Positions 8,216 to 18,220 of a DNA stretch of 64,000 bases are shown here, in pieces. Location: contig NZ_JAJFEQ010000001.1 in the NCBI RefSeq assembly GCF_020707265.1, positions 248,001 to 312,000 of the forward strand, given 5' to 3'. Below the pieces are notes generated by a model. The model was not told the DNA's origin and ran no database searches. It saw only the letters and a list, made by a program, of their open reading frames with translations. The first letter of the stretch is position 1; every line of letters starts with the position of its first letter. The position numbers and the translations under genes were made by a program. The DNA comes from Massilia sp. IC2-477. GTDB taxonomy: Bacteria > Pseudomonadota > Gammaproteobacteria > Burkholderiales > Burkholderiaceae_D.

Positions 8216-8563
8216 ATGCACCGAGACCTGCAATTACAGAACTGGACCGCGATCTGCGCCCTCGACGACATCGTCCCCGACACCGGCGTCTGCGCACTGC
8301 TGGGTGGACGGCAGGTGGCCGTGTTCCGCGTCGGCAGCCAGGAGCCGCGTGTATTCGCCATCGATAACTTCGACCCCAACGCCCAGGCGGCAGTGCTGTC
8401 GCGCGGCCTGGTCGGCAGCATCGGCGAACGCATCGTCGTCGCCTCGCCCATCTACAAGCAGCATTTCGACCTCCACAGCGGCGAATGCCTGGAAGCGCCC
8501 GAGCATTCGGTGGCCAGCTACCCGGCCCGCGTGGAAGGAGGCAAGGTATGGATCGCACCGTGA
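8216..8563 (+). CDS. nirD: Nitrite reductase small subunit
   Basis: 115 residues with the Rieske-like fold of NirD (FAIDNFDPNAQAAVLSRGLVGS, SPIYKQHFDLHSGECLE). As usual for NirD, the Cys-His pairs that hold a Rieske cluster are absent, so it is a structural or assembly partner of NirB rather than an electron carrier. AAGGAG precedes the ATG. Its last 16 bases overlap the start of the next gene, which suggests translational coupling. Confidence 0.95.
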   Translation: MHRDLQLQNWTAICALDDIVPDTGVCALLGGRQVAVFRVGSQEPRVFAIDNFDPNAQAAVLSRGLVGSIGERIVVASPIYKQHFDLHSGECLEAPEHSVASYPARVEGGKVWIAP

Positions 8564-9771
8564 AACCGAAGCTGGTCGTCGTCGGCAACGGCATGGCCGG
8601 CATGCGCACCGTGGAAGAGCTGCTCAAGCTCGACGCCGGCATGTATGACATCACGGTGTTCGGCCTCGAGCCGCGCGTGAACTATAACCGCATCCTGCTC
8701 TCGCCCGTGCTCGCGGGGGACAAGGGGGCTGACGACATCGTGCTGCACACGCGCGAGTGGTACGCGGAACATGGCATCGTGCTGCATGCGGGGGACCCCG
8801 TGCTCGCGATCGACCGCCACCGCCGCGTCGTGCGTGCCCGCTCCGGCCTGGAGGTGGCTTACGACCGGCTGCTGCTGGCGACCGGTTCCACGCCATTCAT
8901 CGTGCCTGTGCCGGGCGCGCAGCTGGACGGTGTGCTGGGCTTTCGCGACCTGGACGACGTCGACCGCATGCTGGCGGCGGCGCGGCGCGGCGGTAGCGCG
9001 GTGGTGATCGGCGGCGGCCTGCTCGGCCTGGAAGCCGCCAACGGGCTGCTGCGCCGTGGCATGGCGGTCACCGTCGTCCACCTGACCGACAGCCTGATGA
9101 ACCAGCAGCTCGACCCGCAGGCGGCCGCTCTGCTGAAGCTCGCGCTGGAGCAGCGTGGCCTGCGCATCCTGCTCGGTGCGCAGACCGAAGCGATCCTGGG
9201 CGAGGCCAGGGTAGAGGCGGTGCGCTTCACCGACGGCACAGAGGTCGAAGCCGACCTGGTGGTGATGGCTGCCGGCGTGCGTCCCAACGTGGCGCTGGCG
9301 GTTGACGCGGGTCTGCACGTCGAGCGCGCCATCGTGGTCGACGACACCCTGCAGACCTACGACCCGCGCATCTATGCGGTGGGCGAGTGCGTCCAGCACC
9401 GCAAGGCCACCTTCGGCCTGGTGGCGCCGATCTGGGACCAGGCGCGCGTCTGCGCCGCCCACCTGGCCGGTCTCGGGCACCGCCGCTACGTGCAGCAGGC
9501 CACCGCCACCAAGCTGAAAGTGACGGGGATCGACCTGTACTCGGCCGGCGACATCGTGGGCAGGGACGGCAGCGAAGACCTCGTGCTGCGTGACCGACGC
9601 GCCGGCGTCTACAAGCGCCTGGTGCTGGCGGGCAGCCGCGTGACCGGCGCGGTGCTGTACGGGGACGTGACGGACGGCCCCTGGTACTTCGACCTGATCC
9701 AGCGCGGCACGGACGTTTCAAGCTTCCGTGACCGGCTATTGTTCGGCCCTGCTCTGTGCGAGGCGGCGTGA
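8548..9771 (+). CDS. nasC: FAD/NAD(P)H-dependent reductase, probable electron donor of nitrate reductase
   Basis: 407 residues with two dinucleotide-binding motifs (GNGMAGMRTVEELL near residue 12; GGGLLGLEAANGL near residue 153) and ATGSTPFIVPVPG. It is closely similar to the FAD module of the adjacent NirB (many identical blocks such as NRILLSPVLAG-like and GLVAP segments), but has neither the [2Fe-2S] nor the sirohaem domains. In Klebsiella-type nas clusters a NirB-like flavoprotein of this sort passes NADH electrons to the molybdenum subunit. It overlaps nirD by 16 bases and shares the sequence TGATG with the nitrate reductase gene, so the three are coupled. The ATG at 8548 was chosen from the family N-terminus; upstream in-frame codons belong to nirD in another frame. 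Confidence 0.82.
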   Translation: MDRTVKPKLVVVGNGMAGMRTVEELLKLDAGMYDITVFGLEPRVNYNRILLSPVLAGDKGADDIVLHTREWYAEHGIVLHAGDPVLAIDRHRRVVRARSGLEVAYDRLLLATGSTPFIVPVPGAQLDGVLGFRDLDDVDRMLAAARRGGSAVVIGGGLLGLEAANGLLRRGMAVTVVHLTDSLMNQQLDPQAAALLKLALEQRGLRILLGAQTEAILGEARVEAVRFTDGTEVEADLVVMAAGVRPNVALAVDAGLHVERAIVVDDTLQTYDPRIYAVGECVQHRKATFGLVAPIWDQARVCAAHLAGLGHRRYVQQATATKLKVTGIDLYSAGDIVGRDGSEDLVLRDRRAGVYKRLVLAGSRVTGAVLYGDVTDGPWYFDLIQRGTDVSSFRDRLLFGPALCEAA

Positions 9772-12437
9772 TGGGGGCGCCAATCGTCGCCAGCGTGCGC
9801 ACCACCTGTCCCTACTGCGGGGTCGGCTGCGGCATCCGCGCGACGCCGACGGTGGAAGGCGCCCTGATCGAGGGCGATCCGGAACACATGGCGAGCCGCG
9901 GGCGCCTGTGCGTCAAGGGTTCGGCGCTGGGCGAGACGCTCGGCCTGGACGGGCGACTACTGACCCCGGCCATCCGCGAAGGGGGCCGTTTGCGCAGCAC
10001 GAGCTGGGGCGAGGCGCTTGACAGGGTCGCTTCCAGTTTCGCCTCGATCATCGCCAAGCATGGCCCGGATGCCGTGGCCATGTACGTCTCGGGCCAGCTG
10101 CTCACCGAGGACTACTACGTCGCCAACAAGTTCATGAAGGGCTTCGTGGGCAGCGCCAACATCGACACCAATTCGCGCCTGTGCATGTCCTCCGCCGTTG
10201 CCGGCCACAGGCGCGCCTTCGGCGAAGACCTGGTGCCTGGCTGCTACGAAGACTTCGAACTGGCCGACCTGGTCGTGCTGGTGGGCGCCAACACGGCCTG
10301 GTGCCACCCGACCCTGTTCCAGCGCATCGCGAAAGCGAAGGAAGCGCGCCCCGGAATGCGCATCGTCGCCATCGACCCGCGTCGCACCGCCACCTGCGAG
10401 CTGGCCGACCTGCACCTGCCGCTCAAGGCCGGCACCGACGTCTGGCTGTTCAACGGCCTGCTCAGCTACCTGGCCCGCAGCGGCGCCGCCGACAATGCCT
10501 TCGTGGCGGCGCACACGGCCGGCCTGGACGCCGCCTTGCTGGAGGCGGACCGCTGCGACAGCATCGATTTCGTGGCGCGCACCTGCGGCGTCGATCCGCG
10601 CCTGCTGGTCGAGTTCTACGAGATGTTTGCAGCGACGACCAGGGTGGTGACGGCCTTCTCGCAGGGCGTCAACCAGTCCTCGAGCGGCACCGACAAGGTG
10701 AACAGCATCATCAACTGCCACCTGCTCACCGGCCGCATCGGCAAGCCGGGCATGGGGCCGTTCTCGCTGACCGGGCAGCCCAACGCCATGGGCGGGCGCG
10801 AAGTAGGGGGCCTGGCCAACATGCTGGCCAGCCACCTCGACCTGGACCAGCCGGCACACCGCGGGGCCGTGCGCAGCTTCTGGGACGCCCCGCGCATGGC
10901 CGACAAGCCGGGCCTGAAGGCCGTCGACCTGTTCCGCGCCATCGAGGAGGGCAAGATCAAGGCGGTGTGGATCATGGCGACCAATCCGGTAGTGAGCCTG
11001 CCGGACGCCGACCAGGTGAAGCGCGCCCTGGAACGCTGCGAGCTGGTTGTGGTCTCGGACATGACGGCCGGCACCGACACCGCGGCCTTCGGCGATGTGC
11101 TGCTGCCGGCGCTGGGCTGGGGCGAGAAGGATGGCACCGTGACCAACTCCGAACGCTGCATCTCGCGCCAGCGCCGTTTCCTGCCGGCGCCGGGTGAAGC
11201 GAAGAGCGACTGGCAGGCCATCTGCGAGCTCGCACGGCGCATGGGTTTCACTGGCTTCGATTACAGCGGCGTGCACGCCATCTTCGACGAGCATGCCCGC
11301 CTGTCGGGCTGGCACAACCGCGCGGGCGAGCTGCCGCGCCAGTTCCGGATCGACGGTCTGGCCGGCATGGACCGCGCGGCCTACGACGCGCTCGACCCCG
11401 TGCAGTGGCCGCTGGCGCCCGGGAGGGAGGGGACGCAGCGCCTGTTCGCGGACGGCCGTTTCGCCCATGCCGACGGCAGGGCGCGGTTCGTCGCGACGGC
11501 GCCGCGCGCGCCGGCGAACGCCGTGAGCGGCGAATTCCCGCTGGCGCTGAACACGGGCCGCCTGCGCGACCAGTGGCACACCATGTCGCGCACCGGCAAG
11601 TCGCCGCGCCTGGCGGGCCACGCGCCCGAACCCTTCGTCGACCTGCATCCGCACGACGCCTTGACGAGCGGTGTGCGCGAGGGCGAGCTGGCGCGCGTGA
11701 GCAGCCACTGGGGCGCCATCGTGGCGCGCGTCGCGCACAGCGGTGGCATTGCGCGCGGCGCCGCTTTTGTTCCGATCCACTGGAACGGCCAGACGGCGTC
11801 GGACGCGCGCGTCGGCGCCGTGGTCAATCCCGAAGTGGACCCGGTCTCGGGCGAACCGGAATTCAAGCACACGCCAGTGCGCGTCGAACCCTTCGGCGTG
11901 AGCTGGCACGGCTTCATCCTGAGCCGGCAAGAACTGGACCTCGACCGCATCGCCAACTGGACCCGCGTGCGCGGCGCCGGCTTCGTGCGCTACGAACTGG
12001 GGGGACGCGATCCGGTGTCGCCCGAGCAGGCAAGAGCGCTGCTGGGCGCCGGCGAGGACGCCGACTGGATCGAGTACGAGGACAGGGCCGAGGGCATGCT
12101 GCGCTGCGCGCTGCTGGTGGATGGACGCCTGCAGGCTTGCCTGTTCCTGTCGCGCCGCACGGACCTGCCGGCGCGCGCATGGCTGGGCGGACTGTTCGCT
12201 GAGGCTGAACTGTCTGCCAAGGACCGCGCCACGCTGCTGGCTGGACGGGCGCCGCGCCAGGGGCTCGATCCCGGCCCGATCGTGTGCTCGTGCTTCGGCG
12301 TGGGCCGCGACACGATCTCCCGCGCCATCGCCGAGCACGGGTTGACCGACAGCGCCGGCGTCACCGCCTGCGTGCGCGCCGGCGGCAACTGCGGCTCCTG
12401 CCTGCCCGAGATTCGCCAGCTCCTGGGAACGCGTTAA
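9771..12437 (+). CDS. nasA: Assimilatory nitrate reductase, molybdopterin catalytic subunit
   Basis: 888 residues. An N-terminal [4Fe-4S] site is seen in CPYCGVGCGI (residues 13-22, with a further Cys in GRLCVKGSALG). The long molybdopterin oxidoreductase domain follows (NTNSRLCMSSAVAGHRRAFG; NAMGGREVGG; molydopterin-dinucleotide-binding domain around LNTGRLRDQWHTMSRTGK). The C-terminus carries a BFD-like [2Fe-2S] domain (CSCFGVGRDTIS near residue 838 and GGNCGSCLPEIRQLL near residue 870). It reduces nitrate to nitrite in the cytoplasm; no Tat signal is present. Its ATG overlaps the previous stop (TGATG). The stop overlaps the stop of the convergent dienelactone hydrolase gene by four bases. 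Confidence 0.96.
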   Translation: MGAPIVASVRTTCPYCGVGCGIRATPTVEGALIEGDPEHMASRGRLCVKGSALGETLGLDGRLLTPAIREGGRLRSTSWGEALDRVASSFASIIAKHGPDAVAMYVSGQLLTEDYYVANKFMKGFVGSANIDTNSRLCMSSAVAGHRRAFGEDLVPGCYEDFELADLVVLVGANTAWCHPTLFQRIAKAKEARPGMRIVAIDPRRTATCELADLHLPLKAGTDVWLFNGLLSYLARSGAADNAFVAAHTAGLDAALLEADRCDSIDFVARTCGVDPRLLVEFYEMFAATTRVVTAFSQGVNQSSSGTDKVNSIINCHLLTGRIGKPGMGPFSLTGQPNAMGGREVGGLANMLASHLDLDQPAHRGAVRSFWDAPRMADKPGLKAVDLFRAIEEGKIKAVWIMATNPVVSLPDADQVKRALERCELVVVSDMTAGTDTAAFGDVLLPALGWGEKDGTVTNSERCISRQRRFLPAPGEAKSDWQAICELARRMGFTGFDYSGVHAIFDEHARLSGWHNRAGELPRQFRIDGLAGMDRAAYDALDPVQWPLAPGREGTQRLFADGRFAHADGRARFVATAPRAPANAVSGEFPLALNTGRLRDQWHTMSRTGKSPRLAGHAPEPFVDLHPHDALTSGVREGELARVSSHWGAIVARVAHSGGIARGAAFVPIHWNGQTASDARVGAVVNPEVDPVSGEPEFKHTPVRVEPFGVSWHGFILSRQELDLDRIANWTRVRGAGFVRYELGGRDPVSPEQARALLGAGEDADWIEYEDRAEGMLRCALLVDGRLQACLFLSRRTDLPARAWLGGLFAEAELSAKDRATLLAGRAPRQGLDPGPIVCSCFGVGRDTISRAIAEHGLTDSAGVTACVRAGGNCGSCLPEIRQLLGTR

Positions 12438-13132
12438 CGCAGCGTGCGCGCGAAGAAATCGTCGGTGCGGCTGTTGGCGAGCGTGGCATTCTCGGCGTGG
12501 TAGTGATTACCGCCCGGCCGCGCGAAGGCATGGTTGCTTCCGGCGTAGCTGTGCAGCTCGATGTTGTCCTTGCCGGCAAAGGCGGCGCGGATCTTCGCCT
12601 GCGCATCCTTGCCGATGAACTCGTCCTCTTCGGCAAGGTGGTAGAGCAGGGGCGCCTTGATGTTTGGCACCTCGTCGAGATACGCGTCGGTGCCGCCGCC
12701 GTAGTAAGCGGCAAAGGCGTCGCCGTCGGTGCGAGCCGCGCTCAGGAAAGTCATCAGGCCACCCAGGCAGTAGCCGGTGACGCCGACCTTGCCATTGGCG
12801 TCCTGCAGCGTGCGCGCCTGCTGGATGACGAGGGCGATGTCTTCCACACCCTTGTCCCTGTCGTAGGCCTGGTACAGCGCGAAGGCCTTCTCCCAGTCGC
12901 CTTCCACCGCTTCCGACAGGAACACGCCCGGCTCAAGGCGCCAGAACAGGTCGGGGCAGACGGCGATATAGCCTTTGGCGGCGTAGTCGTCGGCGATGCT
13001 GCGGATGCCGGCGTTCACGCCGAAGATTTCCTGCAGAACGATGACGACGGGGTGAGGTCCCGGCGTGGCGGGGCGGGCGACGTGGCAGACGAAGCTGCCG
13101 TCGGTGGTTTGCACCTGGATCTGTGCGGTCAT
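12434..13132 (-). CDS. Dienelactone hydrolase family protein
   Basis: 232 residues of the alpha/beta-hydrolase dienelactone hydrolase family (carboxymethylenebutenolidase-like). The nucleophile elbow is GYCLGG, with Cys in place of Ser as in true DLH, and the C-terminal His is in YAGSNHAFARPGG. Other family hallmarks are VIVLQEIFGVN and DDYAAKGYIAVCPDLFWR. No aromatic-degradation genes are nearby, so the physiological substrate is unknown. The start (MTAQIQVQT) is preceded by AAAGG at good spacing. It is convergent with the nitrate reductase gene, sharing four bases (TTAA) across the two stop codons. Confidence 0.9.
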   Translation of the reverse strand: MTAQIQVQTTDGSFVCHVARPATPGPHPVVIVLQEIFGVNAGIRSIADDYAAKGYIAVCPDLFWRLEPGVFLSEAVEGDWEKAFALYQAYDRDKGVEDIALVIQQARTLQDANGKVGVTGYCLGGLMTFLSAARTDGDAFAAYYGGGTDAYLDEVPNIKAPLLYHLAEEDEFIGKDAQAKIRAAFAGKDNIELHSYAGSNHAFARPGGNHYHAENATLANSRTDDFFARTLR

Positions 13133-13240
13133 GGGCAACCTTTCGATAATGATGGAAGGATCAGGCCCTGCGGCCTGCATCCCTCATCATATCGAGACCG
13201 TGCGCGACGCGCGACACGCCAAGCGTGCAGCGGACGGACG

Positions 13241-13273
13241 AAAAAAAACAGCGAACCGGAGTTCGCTGTTTTT
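13241..13273 (-). terminator. Terminator downstream of tRNA-Pro
   Basis: A 13-bp stem (AAAAACAGCGAAC at 13244-13256 pairing with 13261-13273), a CGGA loop and T-runs on both strands. It lies 12 bases past the tRNA 3' end on the minus strand and could also act on plus-strand transcripts. Confidence 0.8.
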
Positions 13274-13284
13274 CTGAAATTCTG

Positions 13285-13361
13285 TGGTCGGGGTGAGAGG
13301 ATTCGAACCTCCGGCCTCTACGTCCCGAACGTAGCGCTCTACCGGGCTAAGCTACACCCCG
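13285..13361 (-). tRNA. tRNA-Pro (anticodon CGG)
   Basis: 77 nt on the minus strand with encoded CCA. The acceptor stem CGGGGTG pairs with CACCCCG. The anticodon stem CTACG/CGTAG encloses the loop TTCGGGA, giving anticodon CGG (13325-13327), which reads the proline codon CCG. The T-loop GGTTCGAATCC is intact. CCG is frequent in this GC-rich window. Confidence 0.97.
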
Positions 13362-13413
13362 ACGGTTTGAGACTTCGTATTCGAAATCTCGGGAAGGCAT
13401 TACTATAGTAGGC

Positions 13414-14400
13414 TCAATGGTTCCTGTCAACAGCGAAACTGCAGAGCTGGAGCAGGCTGCTCTTGTAGAGGCTGTCCGGCAGATCGGCAATCGCTTCGGC
13501 CGCGCGGGTGGCGGCCTGTTCCGCCTGCCGGCGGGTGTAGTCCAGGGCGCCGCTCGAGCTGACCGCGGCCAGCACCGCTTCGAACTGGGCTTCGTCGCCG
13601 TGCTCGATGCAGCTGCGCACCAGTTGGCGCTGTTCTGGGGTGCCATGTTCCATCAGCCAGATCAGTGGCAGGGTCGGCTTGCCTTCGCGCAGGTCGTCGC
13701 CCAAGTTCTTGCCGATCTCGGCTGCGTCGCCCGCATAGTCCAGCACGTCGTCGATGAGCTGGAAGGCCGTGCCCAGCGAGCGGCCGTATTCGCCGGCCGC
13801 CGCGATCTGTTCGTCGCTGGCGCCGCCCACCAGGGCGCCCAGCTCGGCGGCCGCCTCGAACAGCTTGGCGGTCTTGGAGCGGATCACGGTGAGGTAGCTC
13901 TCGTGGGTCACGTCCGGATCGTGCATGTTCAGCAGCTGCAGCACTTCGCCTTCGGCAATCACGTTGGTGGCGTCGGACAGGATGCGCATCACGCGCATGT
14001 TGTCGAGGCTGACCATCATCTGGAACGAGCGCGAATACAGGAAGTCGCCGACCAGCACCGAGGCGGCGTTGCCGAACAGGGCGTTGGCCGTCTGGCGCCC
14101 GCGCCGCATCGAGGATTCGTCGACCACGTCGTCGTGCAGCAGGGTGGCGGTGTGGATGAATTCGACCACGGCCGCCAGCTCGTGGTGGGCGGTGCCCTTG
14201 TAGCCGTAGGCGTTCGCCAGCAGCAGCACCAGCACCGGCCGGATCCGCTTGCCGCCTGCGCTGATGATGTACTCGGCGATCTGGTTGACCAGGCTTACTT
14301 CCGAGTGCAGCCGCTGTCGGATCACCGCATTCACGGCCTCCATGTCGGTGGCGATCGATTGGGCGATAGTGTTCTGGGCGTGTTGGGTAGCGGCTGACAA
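13414..14400 (-). CDS. ispB: Octaprenyl diphosphate synthase (trans-polyprenyl synthase)
   Basis: 328 residues of the all-trans polyprenyl synthase family. The two aspartate-rich Mg-binding motifs are present ([15 protein letters not shown] and [11 protein letters not shown]), as is GGKRIRP for isopentenyl diphosphate binding. It extends farnesyl diphosphate to the side chain of ubiquinone. The gene is divergent from rplU-rpmA-obgE, the classic ispB/rplU arrangement of proteobacteria. No SD is obvious at the ATG; a good -10 lies about 40 bases upstream. Confidence 0.96.
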   Translation of the reverse strand: MSAATQHAQNTIAQSIATDMEAVNAVIRQRLHSEVSLVNQIAEYIISAGGKRIRPVLVLLLANAYGYKGTAHHELAAVVEFIHTATLLHDDVVDESSMRRGRQTANALFGNAASVLVGDFLYSRSFQMMVSLDNMRVMRILSDATNVIAEGEVLQLLNMHDPDVTHESYLTVIRSKTAKLFEAAAELGALVGGASDEQIAAAGEYGRSLGTAFQLIDDVLDYAGDAAEIGKNLGDDLREGKPTLPLIWLMEHGTPEQRQLVRSCIEHGDEAQFEAVLAAVSSSGALDYTRRQAEQAATRAAEAIADLPDSLYKSSLLQLCSFAVDRNH

Positions 14401-14438
14401 GGCGAACCTGCGAAACGTAATCGGTTTGAAGTGCGGGG

Positions 14439-14468
14439 ATTATACGACATGCAAGGAAAGGGCGTCCC
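14439..14468 (-). promoter_or_regulatory. Candidate sigma-70 promoter of ispB
   Basis: A perfect minus-strand -10 (TATAAT, 14439-14444) lies 18 bases from a weak -35 (GGGACG, 14463-14468), 39 bases upstream of the ispB start codon. Confidence 0.45.
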
Positions 14469-14571
14469 ACTGATGGCTTCCAAGGGGCTCAGGTGGTCCA
14501 GCCACATGCCGGCGTCGACGTTGGCAAAGCGCTACGCCTGCAACATGCTCTTCCGGATTCGTCAAGGCCTT

Positions 14572-14600
14572 TTGACGCGCTGCAGCGACTTATGTATAAT
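14572..14600 (+). promoter_or_regulatory. Sigma-70 promoter of rplU-rpmA
   Basis: TTGACG (14572-14577), a 17-base spacer and a perfect TATAAT (14595-14600), giving a start near 14607 and a leader of about 73 bases before rplU. Confidence 0.85.
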
Positions 14601-14679
14601 CCCCTGTTCCCCGGCTTCCGAACAGCTCAGCGTCTCTGACGCCGGCGGGATTCTTTTAACATTTGATGAGGTTTCAATC

Positions 14680-14991
14680 ATGTACGCGGTCATAAAAACC
14701 GGTGGCAAGCAATACAAAGTTGTCGCTGGCGAAAAACTCAAAGTAGAACAGATACCTGCTGACATTGGTTCCGAACTCACCATCGATCAAGTTCTCGCGC
14801 TCGGCGCGGGCGACAGCATCAAGTTTGGTGCTCCGCTGGTCGAAGGTGCCTCGGTCCTGGTGAAAGTTGTTTCCCACGGTCGCCACGACAAGGTCCGCAT
14901 CTTCAAGATGCGCCGTCGTAAGCACTACCAGAAGCGTCAGGGCCATCGCCAGAACTTCACCGAAATCCAGGTGGTGTCGATCAACGGCTAA
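14680..14991 (+). CDS. rplU: 50S ribosomal protein L21
   Basis: 103 residues, full length for bL21. It starts [14 protein letters not shown] and holds the basic C-terminal segment [17 protein letters not shown] that binds 23S rRNA. The in-frame extension upstream of 14680 crosses the promoter and is not coding. rpmA follows 43 bases later. The order rplU-rpmA-obgE is nearly universal in proteobacteria. Confidence 0.99.
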   Translation: MYAVIKTGGKQYKVVAGEKLKVEQIPADIGSELTIDQVLALGAGDSIKFGAPLVEGASVLVKVVSHGRHDKVRIFKMRRRKHYQKRQGHRQNFTEIQVVSING

Positions 14992-15034
14992 TCCCCGTTT
15001 GATTCACCAAGTTCATTCATCAAGGAGCAAATAA

Positions 15035-15307
15035 ATGGCACACAAAAAAGGTGGCGGTACTACCCGCAACGGCCGTGACTCAGAAAGCAAACGCCTTGGC
15101 GTGAAAGTCTACGGCGGCCAGGCGATCAACGCCGGCGGCATCATCATCCGTCAACGCGGCACCCCGGTGCGCGCTGGCGCCAACGTCGGCACCGGCAAGG
15201 ATCACACCCTGTTCGCGCTGGTCGACGGTACCGTCAAGTTCGTCAAGCAAGGCGTCGGCTCGAAGCAGTTCGTGACCGTCGTTGCTAACGAAGCAGTCGC
15301 TGCTTAA
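15035..15307 (+). CDS. rpmA: 50S ribosomal protein L27
   Basis: 90 residues, full-length bL27. The flexible N-terminus [15 protein letters not shown], which reaches the peptidyl-transferase centre, is intact; there is no N-terminal prosequence of the Firmicute type. GGAGCAAATAA precedes the ATG. It is co-transcribed with rplU. Confidence 0.99.
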   Translation: MAHKKGGGTTRNGRDSESKRLGVKVYGGQAINAGGIIIRQRGTPVRAGANVGTGKDHTLFALVDGTVKFVKQGVGSKQFVTVVANEAVAA

Positions 15308-15315
15308 TAGCATTT

Positions 15316-15392
15316 GCGCCGCGTTCAGCGGCGCTTCTTTGTAAGGCGCAAGCCTTCCATCGAAAGGCTCTGCCCACGGTAGGGCCTTTTTA
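15316..15392 (+). terminator. Tandem terminator-like hairpins between rpmA and obgE
   Basis: Hairpin 1 (GCGCCGC/GCGGCGC, 15316-15334) is followed by TTCTTT. Hairpin 2 (AGGCTCT/AGGGCCT, 15365-15387, with one G-T pair) is followed by TTTTTA. They probably reduce read-through from the highly expressed ribosomal genes into obgE. Confidence 0.6.
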
Positions 15393-15393
15393 G

Positions 15394-16524
<1,131 letters not shown>

Positions 16525-16534
16525 GAGGCGCTCG

Positions 16535-16945
16535 TTGGCCTTGTCAGCCGTGTATCGCAGCTGGCTGCGCGGCCGGCTGCTGCAACTGCTCGCTACCGCC
16601 AGCTCGCTGGCGGCGCTGGCGGCCATGCTCGATCCCGACCGCATTGCGGGCGCGATGGGCATCTTTCTCGTCGGCGTGAACGGCTACAGCCAGTTCTACG
16701 CCGTCTACGTGGGCATGCGCCTCGCTACCGCGATGCTGGCGCTGCTGGCAGCAAGAAGCGGCGACCAGCCCCTTCTCGTCGACCTCACCGCATTGTTCCT
16801 CCTGGCCCAGCCGGCCGGGCGTCTCGTCGCCGCTTTCGCGATCGGGCTGCCGAAGGGGGTATTATTAGCAGTCTGCGCGGTCGAGTTGTTGGCAGGACTT
16901 TCCCTGCTGGCCTTAAGGCCGCGAGGAAAATTCCTGTCGCTATGA
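16535..16945 (+). CDS. Small integral membrane protein, DUF4345-like
   Basis: 136 residues with about four hydrophobic segments ([82 protein letters not shown]). The pattern around [10 protein letters not shown] recalls the DUF4345 family, but this is a judgement from pattern only. No ATG is available. The best start is TTG at 16535 with AAGAGG six bases upstream; a TTG at 16514 is also possible. The stop overlaps the proB ATG (ATGA), so the gene is coupled between obgE and proB. Function unknown. Confidence 0.65.
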   Translation: MALSAVYRSWLRGRLLQLLATASSLAALAAMLDPDRIAGAMGIFLVGVNGYSQFYAVYVGMRLATAMLALLAARSGDQPLLVDLTALFLLAQPAGRLVAAFAIGLPKGVLLAVCAVELLAGLSLLALRPRGKFLSL

Positions 16946-18072
16946 ACTCAGTCGCCCACTCCACGCTCCAGCAAGCCTCCCGCATCATCGTCAAGGTCGG
17001 TTCCTCGCTCGTCACCAACGAGGGCAGGGGCCTGGACCACACCGCCATCGCCCGCTGGGCTGCCCAGATCGCCGCATTGCGCAGCCTCGGCAAGGAAGTC
17101 GTGCTGGTATCCTCGGGCGCGATCGCCGAGGGCATGCTGCGTCTCGGTTTCAGCAAGCGCCCGACCGACATCCACGAACTGCAGGCCTGCGCCGCCGTGG
17201 GCCAGATGGGCCTGGCGCAGATCTATGAAACCAGTTTCCGTACCCATGGCATTGGCACCGCCCAGGTGCTGCTGACCCACGCCGACCTGGCCGACCGCGA
17301 GCGCTACCTGAACGCGCGCTCCACGCTGACCACCCTGCTGCGCCTGGGCGTGGTCCCGATCATCAACGAGAACGACACCGTCGTCACCGACGAGATCAAA
17401 TTCGGCGACAACGACACCCTGGGCGCACTGGTAGCCAACCTGATCGAAGCCGACGTGCTGGTGATCCTCACCGACCAGCGCGGCCTGTTTTCAAGCGATC
17501 CGCGCAAGGATCCCGCTGCGCGCCTGATCGCCCAGGCGCAGGCAGGCGACCCGGCACTCGAGGCGATGGCCGGCGGCGCCGGGTCCAGCATCGGGCGCGG
17601 CGGCATGCTGACCAAAGTGCTGGCGGCCAGGCGCGCCGCGCGCTCGGGCGCCCACACCATCATCGCCTGGGGCCGCGAAGAAAACGTGCTCACGCGCCTG
17701 GCCGGCGGCGAAGCCATCGGCACCCAGCTGGTGGCCCCGACCGGACGCCTGACCGCACGCCGCCAGTGGATGATCGACCACCTGCACACCACCGGCGAAG
17801 TGGTGCTCGACGCCGGCGCGGTACAGAAGCTCACGCAGGAGGGCAAGTCGCTGCTGCCGATCGGCGTGCTTGCGGTGCGCGGCGAGTTCGGGCGCGGACA
17901 GGTGATCACCTGCATCGACGAAGCGGGCAAGCCGCTGGCGCGCGGGCTAACCAACTACACCAGCAGCGAAGTACGGCGCATCATGCGTCACTCCTCGGCC
18001 GAGATCGAGCGCATTCTTGGTTATGTCGAGGGGCCGGAACTGGTACATCGCGACAACCTCGTCCTTTTATAA
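16942..18072 (+). CDS. proB: Glutamate 5-kinase
   Basis: 376 residues: an amino-acid kinase domain ([71 protein letters not shown]), then a C-terminal PUA domain from about residue 280 ([29 protein letters not shown]). It catalyses the first step of proline synthesis and is normally feedback-inhibited by proline. The ATG overlaps the stop of the preceding membrane-protein gene. obgE-proB linkage is common in betaproteobacteria. Confidence 0.97.
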   Translation: MNSVAHSTLQQASRIIVKVGSSLVTNEGRGLDHTAIARWAAQIAALRSLGKEVVLVSSGAIAEGMLRLGFSKRPTDIHELQACAAVGQMGLAQIYETSFRTHGIGTAQVLLTHADLADRERYLNARSTLTTLLRLGVVPIINENDTVVTDEIKFGDNDTLGALVANLIEADVLVILTDQRGLFSSDPRKDPAARLIAQAQAGDPALEAMAGGAGSSIGRGGMLTKVLAARRAARSGAHTIIAWGREENVLTRLAGGEAIGTQLVAPTGRLTARRQWMIDHLHTTGEVVLDAGAVQKLTQEGKSLLPIGVLAVRGEFGRGQVITCIDEAGKPLARGLTNYTSSEVRRIMRHSSAEIERILGYVEGPELVHRDNLVLL

Positions 18073-18220
18073 GGGGTAGCGCACTACTCTGGTGCGGCGT
18101 TGCTGCTGAGCTACATATAGTTGGCGCCGCTACAAGCGGTCTGGTGTTAATTTTGCCTACAGGATACAGAAATAAGTACACTGTATTCATCACGCATAAC
18201 GCCGCGCACGGCCAACACTC

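Noticed and set aside
13285..13361. Integration (att) site at the tRNA-Pro gene
   Set aside because: No integrase, no direct repeat of the tRNA 3' end and no foreign gene block nearby.
14607..14679. Ribosomal-protein leader RNA before rplU
   Set aside because: The ~73-base leader has a short GC hairpin (near GACGCCGGCGG) but no structure I can match to a described L21 autoregulatory motif.
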